DNA of 64,000 nucleotides, taken from Alphaproteobacteria bacterium. Lineage in GTDB: Bacteria > Pseudomonadota > Alphaproteobacteria > MPNO01 > UBA830. Shown here in pieces: positions 23,988-33,032 of the stretch (the first letter of the stretch is position 1; each line of letters opens with the position of its first letter). The position numbers were made by a program, and so were the translations under genes. A model generated the notes under the pieces. It saw nothing but the letters and a program-made list of their open reading frames with translations. It ran no database searches and was not told where the DNA came from. The stretch covers positions 109,400 to 173,399 of the forward strand of contig JAJEBT010000001.1 of the NCBI GenBank assembly GCA_022822405.1, in the 5' to 3' direction.

Positions 23988-25058
23988 ATGGCACTGCTGA
24001 TCAGCAACGATGTGACCGCCCGGGTCCTGACCATGAAGGATGCGGTCGATGCGATGGAAAACGTGTTGCACCAATATGCCCAAGGCCTCGCGACTTTCCA
24101 GCCCCGCACCGATCTCTGGGCGCCGACCGCTGTCGGCGCGGACTATTATCGCTGGGGCTCGCTTCTCGGTGCCATGTACGACCCGCCGACGCTCGCTTTC
24201 CGCTTCAAGTCTGACCTGATCAACTGGACCGAATATGACGGCGGGGTCACGGAGGAATGGCACAACATGAAGCCCGGCACGTATTGTGGCTTCGTCATCC
24301 TGATCGACATGACGAACGGCGAAATCATCGGACTTCTCAACGACGGAATCCTGCAGCATGTCAGGGTCGGCGCCACGGCCGGCGTGGGCGCAAAATTCCT
24401 TGCGCGAGCAGATTCGGCCGTACTCGGCGTAGTCGGCTCCGGCGGCATGGCGGAAACCTATGCCGAAGCCATCTGCGCAGTCCGGGCGATCGAGGAAATC
24501 CGTGTCTACAGCCCGACGCGCAGCAATCGCGACGCCTACGCGGAAAAGATGTCGGACCGGCTCGGAATCCCGGTAATCGCCAAGGACAGCGGGCTCGACG
24601 TCGCCCGCGACGCCGACATCGTGGCGCTGTGCACGGATTCGCGGGTTCCGGTCTACACGATGGACATGTTGGAAGCCCAAGCGCCGGGCGGAACCTTCAT
24701 CCGCTGCCGGATCGACGAGATCGACGAGCCGGTGCTGAAGGCCGTGGACAAGATCTTCGGAAACCAGCGCGAGCCCTATACCGACCTGGTGATCGGATCG
24801 CGCCAGGAACGGGAGCGCCGGCCCGCCAACCGGGAATACCGGCGGCGTTACGAGATCCGCGACTATCCCTTCCTCGCCGACGTGATCGCCGGGGAGATTC
24901 CCGGCCGCGAGAACGACACCGAGACCATCTATTTCGACAACAACTCGGCCGGGTTGCAGTTCGCTGCCGTGGGACGGGTAGTCTACGACAAGGCGCGGGA
25001 ACATGGCCTCGGCGTGGAGGTACCGATGGCCTGGTTTCAGCAGGACATCCGCAACTGA
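23988..25058 (+). CDS. Ornithine cyclodeaminase / mu-crystallin family protein
   Basis: 356 residues from the ATG at 23988 behind GGAG. The NAD-binding motif GVVGSGGMAETYAEAI and the preceding HVRVGATAGVGAKFLA segment are diagnostic of the family, which includes ornithine cyclodeaminase, alanine dehydrogenase, ketimine reductase and tauropine dehydrogenase. The N-terminal region has a substrate-binding Arg/Lys segment (LAFRFKSDLINW). The gene is followed 37 bases later by a RidA-family gene, which hints at enamine/imine chemistry shared between the two products. Confidence 0.9.
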   Translation: MALLISNDVTARVLTMKDAVDAMENVLHQYAQGLATFQPRTDLWAPTAVGADYYRWGSLLGAMYDPPTLAFRFKSDLINWTEYDGGVTEEWHNMKPGTYCGFVILIDMTNGEIIGLLNDGILQHVRVGATAGVGAKFLARADSAVLGVVGSGGMAETYAEAICAVRAIEEIRVYSPTRSNRDAYAEKMSDRLGIPVIAKDSGLDVARDADIVALCTDSRVPVYTMDMLEAQAPGGTFIRCRIDEIDEPVLKAVDKIFGNQREPYTDLVIGSRQERERRPANREYRRRYEIRDYPFLADVIAGEIPGRENDTETIYFDNNSAGLQFAAVGRVVYDKAREHGLGVEVPMAWFQQDIRN

Positions 25059-25095
25059 CCGGTGCCCGGATCGGGCATCGCAACGGAGGAGCGAT

Positions 25096-25494
25096 ATGGA
25101 ATGTACGCATGTTGCCGGGACCTGGCAGCAAAACAGGTCGTTTTCACCCGCCGTCATCACCGCCGGCGCTGACCAGAGGATCATCTGGCTCGCCGGACAC
25201 GGCGCCCCGCAGACGCCGGATGGCATGTCGCTCGCCGGCGACTTCGAGGCCCAGGCGCGCCAGTCCTTCGCCAACCTGCAGACCACCCTGGAGAAATGCG
25301 GGGCCGGACTCGCCGACATCGTCCAGATGACGGTCTTCATCCTCGACGTGCGCCACGGGAACCGTTTCGTCGAGATCCGGAAGGATTACTATCCAGACGG
25401 CAACTATCCGGGCAGCGCCCTCATCACCGTGGCCGGCTTCGCCCAGCCGGAGATGATGGTAGAGATCCAGGCCGTCGCCGTGACCGGGGACTGA
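25096..25494 (+). CDS. RidA/YjgF-family protein lacking the catalytic arginine
   Basis: 132 residues from the ATG at 25096 behind GGAGGAG. The YjgF/Rid fold is clear: FANLQTTLEKCGAGLADIVQ, then DYYPDGNYPGSALITV and MMVEIQAVAV. The active-site Arg of canonical RidA, normally in PAR(S/T)AV, is replaced (PGSALITV). Such Arg-less members are not expected to hydrolyse 2-iminobutanoate as RidA does. It lies downstream of the cyclodeaminase homologue and converges with a molybdenum hydroxylase gene after six bases. A second Arg-less RidA sits beside another molybdenum hydroxylase at 59208. Confidence 0.9.
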   Translation: MECTHVAGTWQQNRSFSPAVITAGADQRIIWLAGHGAPQTPDGMSLAGDFEAQARQSFANLQTTLEKCGAGLADIVQMTVFILDVRHGNRFVEIRKDYYPDGNYPGSALITVAGFAQPEMMVEIQAVAVTGD

Positions 25495-25500
25495 GCCCCG

Positions 25501-27762
25501 TCAAGCCAGCAGTTCCAGCATTCGCCGCGGCGTCACCGGCAGTTCTGTCACCGCTCCGGGCCTTCCGATCGCATCGTCGATCGCCGACGCCACGGCAGCG
25601 CCGACGGCATTGATTCCGCCCTCGCCCGCACCCTTGACACCCAGCGGATTGAGCGGGCTCGGCGCGTCCTCGGTAAGCAAGATGTCGGGCCGCGGCACTT
25701 CCGTCGGCCCCGGCATCACGTACTCGGCCAAGGTCAGCGATAGCGGCTGGCCACTATCGTCATAGAGGAACTCCTCGAACAGCGCACCCCCGATTCCCTG
25801 GGCCAAGCCGCCGGAGAGCTGGCCCGCCACCAGCAGCGGGTTGACGGCGCGGCCAATGTCGTAAGCGACGAGGAATCGTTCCACAGTGACGATTCCAGTA
25901 TCACCGTCGACCGAAACCACGGCCATGTGGACGCCATAGGGATAGTTCATGTGATCGGTGTCGTAACGCCCTTCCGCGGCGATGAGAGGCACCCCGGACT
26001 GACGGACGATTTCCGCCCAGGAAAGCGATGCCCCGTCCTTTCGTGCAACACCGCCCGAGACCTCGAGCTCACCCGCTTCCGCCTGGAGAAGCGGCGCCGC
26101 GGCGGCGGCAAGCTTTTCGCGCAGCGCCTCCGCGGCCAGCCTCGCCGCCTCACCGGTCACCACCGTGGTCCGCGACGCATGGGACCCATAGCCCTCGTCG
26201 ATGCGGTCGGTGCGTCCCTGCACGACGCTCAGCAACGCGTAGTCGACACCGAGGGAGGCGGCACAGATCTGCGCCATAACCGTCTGCACACCCTGTCCGA
26301 GATCAGCCGCACCGGTGACGATCTCGATGCGCCCCTCCCCGTCGATCTCGATGCGGACCTTGTCGGTGGGCCCGAGGCCGGACTTCTCGACAAAGAAACC
26401 GAGACCGGCCCCCACCCGCTCGCCGTCAGCACGGCGTCTTGCAAGCTCCTTGTTGAGAGCCGGCCAGCCGATCGCGTCCTGGGCTTTGCCGAGGAGGCCG
26501 GCATAATCGCCGGAATCGAGGACGACATCGACTTCGAGCGCGTCGAGCGGCCGCGCGTGCGGCATGGCGCTGGCGGGCACCATGTTGCGCTGGCGGATAT
26601 CCACCGGCGAGACCCCGATGCGGGCGGCTATGGCGTCGAGGAGGCGCTCGCGCACGAACGTGCCCTCGAACCGGCCGGGCGAGCGGTAGGTGGCGGCCGG
26701 CGTCTTGTTGGTCAGGCGGACGTGGCCGGCCACGCGGTAGGCCGGAACATGGTAGGGGCCAAGCATCAGGCCAGCCGTCATGTCCGGCACCCGGACGCCG
26801 TGGGTGCGCAAATAGGCGCCCTGGTCGTGGAAGAATTCACTATCGATGGCGAGGATGCGTCCTTCCCGGTCGACCGCAGCCCGGATGCGGTGGCGCTGCT
26901 GGCGGGAATGGTTGACGGCCGCAAGGTGTTCGCGGCGATCCTCGATCCATCTGACGGGACGGCCGTAGCGGAGAGCCGCAGCGCAGATCAGGAAGTCCTC
27001 GGGGTAGAGCTCTCCCCGGATCCCGAAGCCCCCCCCGACATTTCCCTCGAAGAGATTGACGGTTTCGGGTTCACGGCCAAAAGCGGCGGCGATCTGGTTC
27101 CGGTTGGGATGCGCGCGCTTGGTCGCACCGTAGAGCTCCAGAATGCCGGTGTCGGGATCGACGCGGGCGATACCGCCCCGGCATTCGAGCGGAACTCCGG
27201 TATGGCGCCCGACAGCAAGATCGAGCGCAACCTCATCATGCGCGTCGCGGAAAGCGCCCTCGACATCGCCGTACCCCTTCCGGATGACGGCCGCCTCGGT
27301 ATCGTGGGCCGAATCGAACGCCTCCGGAGGGTCACTTGCGTCAAGAAGTGGCGGCAGTTCGGCCGCATCGATCATTACCGCGGCCGCGCCGTCCTCGGCA
27401 ATCCCCGGGGTCTCGGCAAAGACCGCGGCCACCGGTTCGCCCGCATAGCGCACCGTCTCCACCGCCAGAACCGGCTGTCGGTAGGGCTCGAGTCCCTTGT
27501 ACTTTGTAGCCCGGAAGCTGATCGGTGGGATTTCGGCAACATCGGCAGCGCGCCACACACCGATCACGCCATCAAGGCCTTCCGCTGCAGAGATGTCGAC
27601 GCCGCGAAGTTCGCCATGCGCACGGTCCGAACGAACGATGCGCATGTGAATCTCGCCGGGAAACCGCCAGTCGGCTGCGAACGTCCCCGCACCTGCCAGA
27701 AGCGGTCCGTCCTCCAGGCGCGGCAGAGGTCGGCCGACGGGATCTTGCGCCCGTGCTTTCAC
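25501..27762 (-). CDS. Xanthine dehydrogenase/CoxL-family molybdopterin-binding large subunit (copy 1)
   Basis: 753 residues with a GTG start at 27762 that overlaps the amidase stop (GTGA). The family layout is complete: an N-terminal a/b hammerhead domain (GRPLPRLEDGPLLAGAGTFAAD), MoCo-binding GGGFGIRGE and GAADLGQGVQTV, and the catalytic Glu in LGVKGAGEGG, about residue 714. The loop equivalent to the CO-dehydrogenase AYRCSFR reads ATYRSPGRFE, so it is not a CO dehydrogenase. Known relatives hydroxylate purines, nicotinate, quinolines or aldehydes. No FAD or 2Fe-2S subunit gene is adjacent. Confidence 0.9.
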   Translation of the reverse strand: MKARAQDPVGRPLPRLEDGPLLAGAGTFAADWRFPGEIHMRIVRSDRAHGELRGVDISAAEGLDGVIGVWRAADVAEIPPISFRATKYKGLEPYRQPVLAVETVRYAGEPVAAVFAETPGIAEDGAAAVMIDAAELPPLLDASDPPEAFDSAHDTEAAVIRKGYGDVEGAFRDAHDEVALDLAVGRHTGVPLECRGGIARVDPDTGILELYGATKRAHPNRNQIAAAFGREPETVNLFEGNVGGGFGIRGELYPEDFLICAAALRYGRPVRWIEDRREHLAAVNHSRQQRHRIRAAVDREGRILAIDSEFFHDQGAYLRTHGVRVPDMTAGLMLGPYHVPAYRVAGHVRLTNKTPAATYRSPGRFEGTFVRERLLDAIAARIGVSPVDIRQRNMVPASAMPHARPLDALEVDVVLDSGDYAGLLGKAQDAIGWPALNKELARRRADGERVGAGLGFFVEKSGLGPTDKVRIEIDGEGRIEIVTGAADLGQGVQTVMAQICAASLGVDYALLSVVQGRTDRIDEGYGSHASRTTVVTGEAARLAAEALREKLAAAAAPLLQAEAGELEVSGGVARKDGASLSWAEIVRQSGVPLIAAEGRYDTDHMNYPYGVHMAVVSVDGDTGIVTVERFLVAYDIGRAVNPLLVAGQLSGGLAQGIGGALFEEFLYDDSGQPLSLTLAEYVMPGPTEVPRPDILLTEDAPSPLNPLGVKGAGEGGINAVGAAVASAIDDAIGRPGAVTELPVTPRRMLELLA

Positions 27763-29039
27763 CGCAGGGCTTCCTCGGTCCAGCGGACAAGTCGGAGCAG
27801 CTTATCGTCTTGGCGGTACCGCGCGACCAACTGGATTCCGACCGGCAATCCGCCGGGCCCGACGCCGGACGGCAAGGTGACGGCCGGTGTGCGCAGCATG
27901 GTCCAGAGCGCCTGGAAGCGCGGGCTTCCGGTATCGCCGAGCCCCGACGGCGCCTCGCCGTCCACGGCGGGCGTCAGGAGGGCATCGCAGGTCCCAAAGG
28001 CCGAGTCACTCGACTTCCTGCAGGCCTCCATGAGCCGCAGCGCGTCCTCGTACTCCGACTGCGAAACCGCGAGACCTTCCTCGACGGTCTTCCGCATTCC
28101 GGCGGAGATCCGTTCGCGATCGCCGGCCCAGGCGTCCTTGAGCGTCGCGGCTCTTTCCACGGCGTTGATGATGCCGCGGACCTCGGCGAGCTTGCGCAAT
28201 TCCACGGAAAGTTCCATTTCCGAGACACGGGCCCCGGAAGCCTCAAGCTGCCGGGCGACGTCCTCGACGGCCCGCCGGGTTTCCGGCTCCGCTTCGTCCC
28301 ACAACCAGGTCCGGACCACGCCGATCTCCGGCGGCCTGGCGGGCGGAACGACAGGCTCTGCGCCGATGCAGGTCAGTACCGAAGCCACAAGACCGAGGTC
28401 GTCAATTGTCCGTGCATGAAGGCCGAGCGTATCGAGGCTCGGCGCAGCAGGAAACACCCCGGCAAGGCTGAATGTGCCAAAACTCGGCTTGTAGCCAACA
28501 ATGCCGCAATAGGACGATGGGCGGATGACGGATCCGCCGGTCTGGGTGCCGAGAGCGACCGGCACCATCCGGTCGGCCACCGCAGCGGCGGAACCACTCG
28601 ACGATCCTCCGGGACTGCAACCCGGATCATGCGGGTTGGCGGTCCTGCCGGGGGTAAGGCCGGCGAATTCGCAGGTGACCGTCTTGCCGACAATTACCGC
28701 GCCTGCCGCGCGCAGCAGGGCGACGCAGTCCGCATCCCTTTCCGGCCGGTTGTCCGCGTATATCGGCGAGCCCATCTCCGTGGGCATGTCGGACGTGTCG
28801 ATGATGTCCTTGATGCCGACCGGAACGCCGGCCATCGGCCCCATGTGCTTCGACGCGTCGATCGCGCGCGCCTGCCGGCGCACCAGTTCGGGGTCAAGGA
28901 ATTCCCAAGCCATGACCGTGCCATCGCGGATCGAGATCCGTTCCAGGCAGGACTCGGCCACGGCTTCCGCGCAGAACGCGCCGGACCGGACGCCTTCGGC
29001 AATTTCCGTGGCCGACAGTTCATGAAGTGGCCGGACCAT
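27759..29039 (-). CDS. Amidase signature family amidase
   Basis: 426 residues from the ATG at 29039. The Ser-cisSer-Lys triad is intact: K77 in GVPVGIKDIIDT, the cis-Ser in PGGSSSGSAAAV (about S146) and the nucleophile S170 in GTQTGGSVIRPS. The C-terminal GLPVGIQLVA segment is standard. It should hydrolyse an amide, nitrile-derived amide or similar substrate. It is the promoter-proximal gene of a two-gene unit with the molybdenum hydroxylase, overlapping it by 4 bases, so hydroxylation and amide or ring-amide hydrolysis may be consecutive steps. Confidence 0.9.
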   Translation of the reverse strand: MVRPLHELSATEIAEGVRSGAFCAEAVAESCLERISIRDGTVMAWEFLDPELVRRQARAIDASKHMGPMAGVPVGIKDIIDTSDMPTEMGSPIYADNRPERDADCVALLRAAGAVIVGKTVTCEFAGLTPGRTANPHDPGCSPGGSSSGSAAAVADRMVPVALGTQTGGSVIRPSSYCGIVGYKPSFGTFSLAGVFPAAPSLDTLGLHARTIDDLGLVASVLTCIGAEPVVPPARPPEIGVVRTWLWDEAEPETRRAVEDVARQLEASGARVSEMELSVELRKLAEVRGIINAVERAATLKDAWAGDRERISAGMRKTVEEGLAVSQSEYEDALRLMEACRKSSDSAFGTCDALLTPAVDGEAPSGLGDTGSPRFQALWTMLRTPAVTLPSGVGPGGLPVGIQLVARYRQDDKLLRLVRWTEEALR

Positions 29040-29685
29040 GCGCCTTCTCGAGAGGGGGTGGGCGGCAGCTGGAAGCTGCGCTGTTAGAAATAGATGGCGA
29101 CGGGCCGGACTGCAATATCCCACCGATGCCATCAGTGGTGCGGTCATCGGAACTTCTTCCCGCGAGGAGAACAAGCCCTGGCCGCCAATCCCCGGATCTA
29201 CAGGATCCTGTGGCATATCGGGCCCAAACGGAGTTCGACAATGTGAGCATTCACAACCTGCGGCATTCGCTTCGCCAACGGTGACCTGCCGGCCGGCAAA
29301 GGTACCCGTTCATAAGACGCTCCATCCGACCTGGCCATCGCGCCATGCACCCACACGATCAGACCGATTCCGTGGCCTTCCAGAACCTCGGACAGTTCCG
29401 GATGGTTCTGTAGCCGGCCCGTCTTCTCCCGTCACCGCGAAACGGGCGCAAGGCCGCGAAGGATAGCCTGCGCCGGCTCAATTGGAGGGCTTGACCGCAA
29501 TGTCATACCGGGAGCCGGTGGCGATCGGGAGAGCAGCTCGCGATCACCACCCGACAGGGCTTTCGGATTGTGGCGAGGGTAAACGACCATTCGTCCAACT
29601 TGACAACCATGGACCCCACGCACAGTGTCCGTTCCACCGACCAAGGACTCTCCCGGAGCCGGAATCAGCGAAGGAATCGCCAAAC
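29040..29685. other. 646-base divergent intergenic region
   Basis: It separates the minus-strand amidase from the plus-strand SDR. No protein-like frame was recognised. It contains a perfect consensus -35 (TTGACA at 29601-29606) with a weak -10 (CAGTGT at 29624-29629), which could drive the SDR gene. The regulators and promoters of the amidase unit were not identified. Confidence 0.5.
29601..29629 (+). promoter_or_regulatory. Weak candidate promoter of the SDR gene
   Basis: TTGACA at 29601-29606 followed after 17 bases by CAGTGT. The -35 box is perfect but the -10 is poor. It lies about 57 bases before the start codon. Confidence 0.3.
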
Positions 29686-30459
29686 ATGAGCCAGTACCTG
29701 CTTAGCATCGAGGGACGCGTCGTCATCGTGACCGGCGGCGGAAAGGGAATCGGACGGGTCTACTGCCGTGAACTGGCCAAGGCCGGAGCCAAGGTGGTCG
29801 CCGCCGATATCGACCACGACGCCAACGAGGATACGGTTGCCGAGATCAGGGAAGCCGGCGGTGAGGCAATCACGGCAACGACCGATGTCGCCGACGAACG
29901 ACAGACCGCCGAAATGGCGCGGACGGTCGCCGAGGCGTTCGGCCGCATCGACGGCCTCGTGAACAACGCCTCGCTGATGAGCGTCCTCGAGCGCCGCGAC
30001 TGGAAGCTCATACCCGGCGACGAGTGGGACCGGGTCATGGAAGTAAATCTGCGCGGCATCTTCATGTGCTGCAAGGCCGTGTTTCCCTACATGAAGGAGC
30101 AGGGCGGCGGCAAGATCATCAATATCTCGTCAGGACGGTTCTGGAACGGCGCGCCCAACCGCCTTCACTACTCGACATCGAAGGCGGGTGTCATCGGTCT
30201 CACGAGATCGCTGGCGCGGGAAGTCGGACCCGAAAACATCTGCGTCAATGCGATCACGCCTGGCTTTACGCTTTCGGATACCCAAGTCGCCTCGTCCGGA
30301 GAATATGCCCAGACCAATGCACCGCCGGAGGATCGCTGCATCCAGCGCCATCAGTATCCGGAGGACCTGGTAGGCGCCGTCATGTTCCTGCTGTCGCCCG
30401 GAAGCGACTTCGTTTCCGGCCAGACGCTTAATGTGGACGGCGGACAGCAGATGCACTGA
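29686..30459 (+). CDS. SDR-family NAD(P)-dependent oxidoreductase
   Basis: 257 residues from the ATG at 29686 (AAGGA upstream). TGGGKGIG binds the cofactor, Asp at the end of the second strand (VVAADIDHD) favours NAD, and the catalytic Ser (NISSG), Tyr and Lys (YSTSK) are intact. The C-terminus has the family SGQTLNVDGG. It is a classical SDR such as a 3-oxoacyl reductase or alcohol dehydrogenase. It converges on the second molybdenum-hydroxylase gene. The upstream part of the open frame has no similarity to the family. Confidence 0.9.
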   Translation: MSQYLLSIEGRVVIVTGGGKGIGRVYCRELAKAGAKVVAADIDHDANEDTVAEIREAGGEAITATTDVADERQTAEMARTVAEAFGRIDGLVNNASLMSVLERRDWKLIPGDEWDRVMEVNLRGIFMCCKAVFPYMKEQGGGKIINISSGRFWNGAPNRLHYSTSKAGVIGLTRSLAREVGPENICVNAITPGFTLSDTQVASSGEYAQTNAPPEDRCIQRHQYPEDLVGAVMFLLSPGSDFVSGQTLNVDGGQQMH

Positions 30460-30583
30460 CCGGATGCAAAATCCGATGACACTTGACGGCACGGTCGCCT
30501 GAAGGGTGGCATCGACCACGGCAGATTCGCCGTGGTATGGCACACACCCGAAATCCCTGCCGCGCCGGATCGGAACGAGTTCT

Positions 30584-32914
30584 TTATCCGGTGTCCTTCG
30601 CGGCCTGAATCGCTGACCAGACGCGGGCCGGCGTCGCCGGCATGTCGAGAGCTTCCGCACCCGCAGATGTCAGCGCATCCCTGATTGCGTTCATGACGCA
30701 GGGCATGGCGCCGACCGTTCCCGCTTCGCCGGCACCCTTGACACCAAGGGGATTCGCTGTCGTCGGCACCGGATTGGTGACTACCGCAAAACCGCACATA
30801 TCATCGGCCCGAGGCATTCCGTAATCCATGAACGACGCTGTCAGCAACTGTCCGTCGACGCCATAGACGGCGTTCTCGAGGGTGATCTGCCCGAGGCCCT
30901 GGGCGACCCCGCCATGAACCTGGCCCTTGACCATGAGCGGGTTCAGCACCGTTCCGAAATCATCGACCACCGCATACTGCAGCAGCTCCACGGCGCCGGT
31001 CTCGGGATCAATCTCGACCTCACAGGCGTGACACCCGTTCGGATAGCTCGCCACCGACCCCCTGTAGACGGCGTGCGCCGAAAGGCCTGGCTCGATCCCG
31101 TCGGGCAGGCTACCCGGACTGAACGCCGCGCGGACGATCTCGCCGAGAGGCAGGGAACGGTCGGTCCCCGCAACCGTGAATTCTCCGTCAGCAAAGACGA
31201 TATCGTCGACGGCCGCCTCAAGAAGATGGGCCGCAAGTTCGCACCCCTTGGCAATGACCTTGTCCTTCGCCATCTGGAGCGCCGCTGTTCCCATTGCCGA
31301 CGACCGCGACCCGCCTGCCCCCTGGCCGAAGGCCAGCCGGTCGGTATCGCCCTGGATCACCCGCACCCGGTCCGGCTCGATCCCCAGCCAGCTGCAGAGC
31401 AGCTGCGTGTACATCGTCACATGGCCCTGGCCCTGCTGCGTCGTACCGGAGAGCACGGTCACCGTGCCGCCCGGATCGAAGCGGATCTCCGCAGCCTCAA
31501 GGCCCGGCGGGGCTGCCCGCTCTATGGCGTAGGCAAAACCCAGCCCGCGCAGCCGCCCGGACGCCTCGGACGCCGCACGCCGCGCCGGAAAACCCTCACG
31601 GTCCACGAGCCGCACTGCGTCGTCCATGTTCTTCTCGAACTCTCCCGAATCGTAGGTGAAGGTCAGTGCTGTTTTGAATGGCATCGCGGACGGCGGAATG
31701 ATGTTGCGGCGCCGCAATTCCACCGGATCGAAGTCGAGTTCCCGCGCCGCCTCGTCGACGAGGCATTCGATGATATAGGCCGCTTCCGGGCGCCCGGCAC
31801 CGCGGTAGGGAGCCGTCGGATGGCTGTTGGTGAAGACGCCGACGACTTCGACGTGCGAGACCGGGGTCGTGTAGACCCCGGACAGCGTCCCGAGGTTGTT
31901 GGTCGCCGGGCCGGCGCCCATCGGCGAGAAATAGGCGCCTATATCGACCAGGTTCCTGAGGCGAAAACCGCGAAAACCGCCATCCGCGTCAAGTGCCAGC
32001 GCCGCCTCGGCGATGTTGTCGCGGCCGTGGTAGTCACTGACGAAGCCCTCGCTCCGGTCGCCCGTCCACTTGACCGGACGCCCCGTCAGCCGCGATGCCG
32101 CGAGTGCCGCGAGATACTCGGGATAGATGTTCGACCTGATCCCGAAACTGCCGCCGACATCGGGCGTGATCACGCGCACCTGCAGTTCGTCGACGCCGAG
32201 GATCCTCGCCGCCAGGATGCGGCGCACCATCCATGGATGCTGTACAGGGGCCCGCAGCGTGTAGTGGTCGGCGCGCCCGTTCCAGGCCGCGAGGCAGGCC
32301 CGGGGCTCCATCGCGTTCGCGAGCACGCGGCTGATGTCGAAGCGGCGTGCGACCACATGATGGGCGGTGGCAAACGCCGCGTCCGTCGCCGCGCGGTCAC
32401 CGATCTCGTGGACCAGCGCCTCGTTGTCCCCGATCGCCGGCCAGAGCGCGGGTGCGCCGGTGGCAAGCGCTGGTTCGGCCCCTGATACCGCGGGCAGCTG
32501 TTCGTACTCGATTCCGACCAGCTCGCCTGCGTCGCGCGCCTGGTCCGCCGTCTCGGCAACGATGAAGGCAACCCCCTCCCCGACCATGCGGACGCGGTCG
32601 ACCGCCACCGGCCAGAACTCCGGGACGGCAAGGTCGGCACCGCCGCGGCGCTTCACCGCCGGACCGACATGCGGAATTGGCCCCCAGCCCAGGTCCGCAT
32701 AATCCCGCCCGGTGACGACAGCCGCCACGCCGGGCGCCGCCAACGCCGCGGCGGCGTCGATGTTCCGGATCGCGGCATGGCCGTACGGCGAGCGCACCAT
32801 GACGCCGTGGAGTTGGCCGTGTGCGTTGCCGTCGGCGACATAGTCGCCACCGCCAGTGAGCAAGCGCGCGTCCTCGAAGCGCCGAACAGACTGGTTGATT
32901 CCGTATTCTCCCAC
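30584..32914 (-). CDS. Xanthine dehydrogenase/CoxL-family molybdopterin-binding large subunit (copy 2)
   Basis: 776 residues when started at the GTG at 32914, which has GGGAGG just upstream and gives the family N-terminus VGEYGINQSVRRFEDARLL; an ATG at 32938 is an alternative. The MoCo segments GGSFGIRSN and GTTQQGQGHVTM are present, as is the catalytic Glu in LGVKGAGEAG, about residue 730. The loop APYRGAGRPEAAY is the form-II (CoxL-like) type AYRGAGR, not true CO dehydrogenase. The gene is divergent from the HyuB-UbiD cluster with 118 bases between. No partner subunits are nearby. Confidence 0.9.
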   Translation of the reverse strand: MGEYGINQSVRRFEDARLLTGGGDYVADGNAHGQLHGVMVRSPYGHAAIRNIDAAAALAAPGVAAVVTGRDYADLGWGPIPHVGPAVKRRGGADLAVPEFWPVAVDRVRMVGEGVAFIVAETADQARDAGELVGIEYEQLPAVSGAEPALATGAPALWPAIGDNEALVHEIGDRAATDAAFATAHHVVARRFDISRVLANAMEPRACLAAWNGRADHYTLRAPVQHPWMVRRILAARILGVDELQVRVITPDVGGSFGIRSNIYPEYLAALAASRLTGRPVKWTGDRSEGFVSDYHGRDNIAEAALALDADGGFRGFRLRNLVDIGAYFSPMGAGPATNNLGTLSGVYTTPVSHVEVVGVFTNSHPTAPYRGAGRPEAAYIIECLVDEAARELDFDPVELRRRNIIPPSAMPFKTALTFTYDSGEFEKNMDDAVRLVDREGFPARRAASEASGRLRGLGFAYAIERAAPPGLEAAEIRFDPGGTVTVLSGTTQQGQGHVTMYTQLLCSWLGIEPDRVRVIQGDTDRLAFGQGAGGSRSSAMGTAALQMAKDKVIAKGCELAAHLLEAAVDDIVFADGEFTVAGTDRSLPLGEIVRAAFSPGSLPDGIEPGLSAHAVYRGSVASYPNGCHACEVEIDPETGAVELLQYAVVDDFGTVLNPLMVKGQVHGGVAQGLGQITLENAVYGVDGQLLTASFMDYGMPRADDMCGFAVVTNPVPTTANPLGVKGAGEAGTVGAMPCVMNAIRDALTSAGAEALDMPATPARVWSAIQAAKDTG

Positions 32915-32965
32915 GATCCCTCCCCCACCGGACGGCATACGGCCGGTCACGCCGGCCGCGCGCGC

Positions 32966-32971
32966 AGTATA
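32966..32971 (-). promoter_or_regulatory. Possible -10 box for the divergent molybdenum-hydroxylase gene
   Basis: TATACT on the minus strand, 51 bases before the chosen GTG start. No convincing -35 accompanies it. Confidence 0.25.
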
Positions 32972-32995
32972 GGCGCCCGCGGCCCCGGGCGCATG

Positions 32996-33023
32996 TTGCC
33001 AACACCGGCGCACCGCCTATCCT
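32996..33023 (+). promoter_or_regulatory. Putative promoter of the HyuB-led cluster
   Basis: TTGCCA (32996-33001) and TATCCT (33018-33023) are 16 bases apart. The predicted transcript would begin only about three bases before the ATG at 33033, so the first gene may be translated from a leaderless mRNA; no ribosome-binding site is visible there. Confidence 0.45.
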
Positions 33024-33032
33024 GTCGCAGCC

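Noticed and set aside
25501..27762. Carbon monoxide dehydrogenase label for the CoxL-like subunits
   Set aside because: The active-site loops read ATYRSPGR, PYRGAGR and AYRGSGR, not the AYRCSFR of true CO dehydrogenases, and no CoxM/CoxS genes are present.
29038..29466. A 142-codon plus-strand frame in the amidase-SDR gap
   Set aside because: Composition is random-like, with no ribosome-binding site and no motif.
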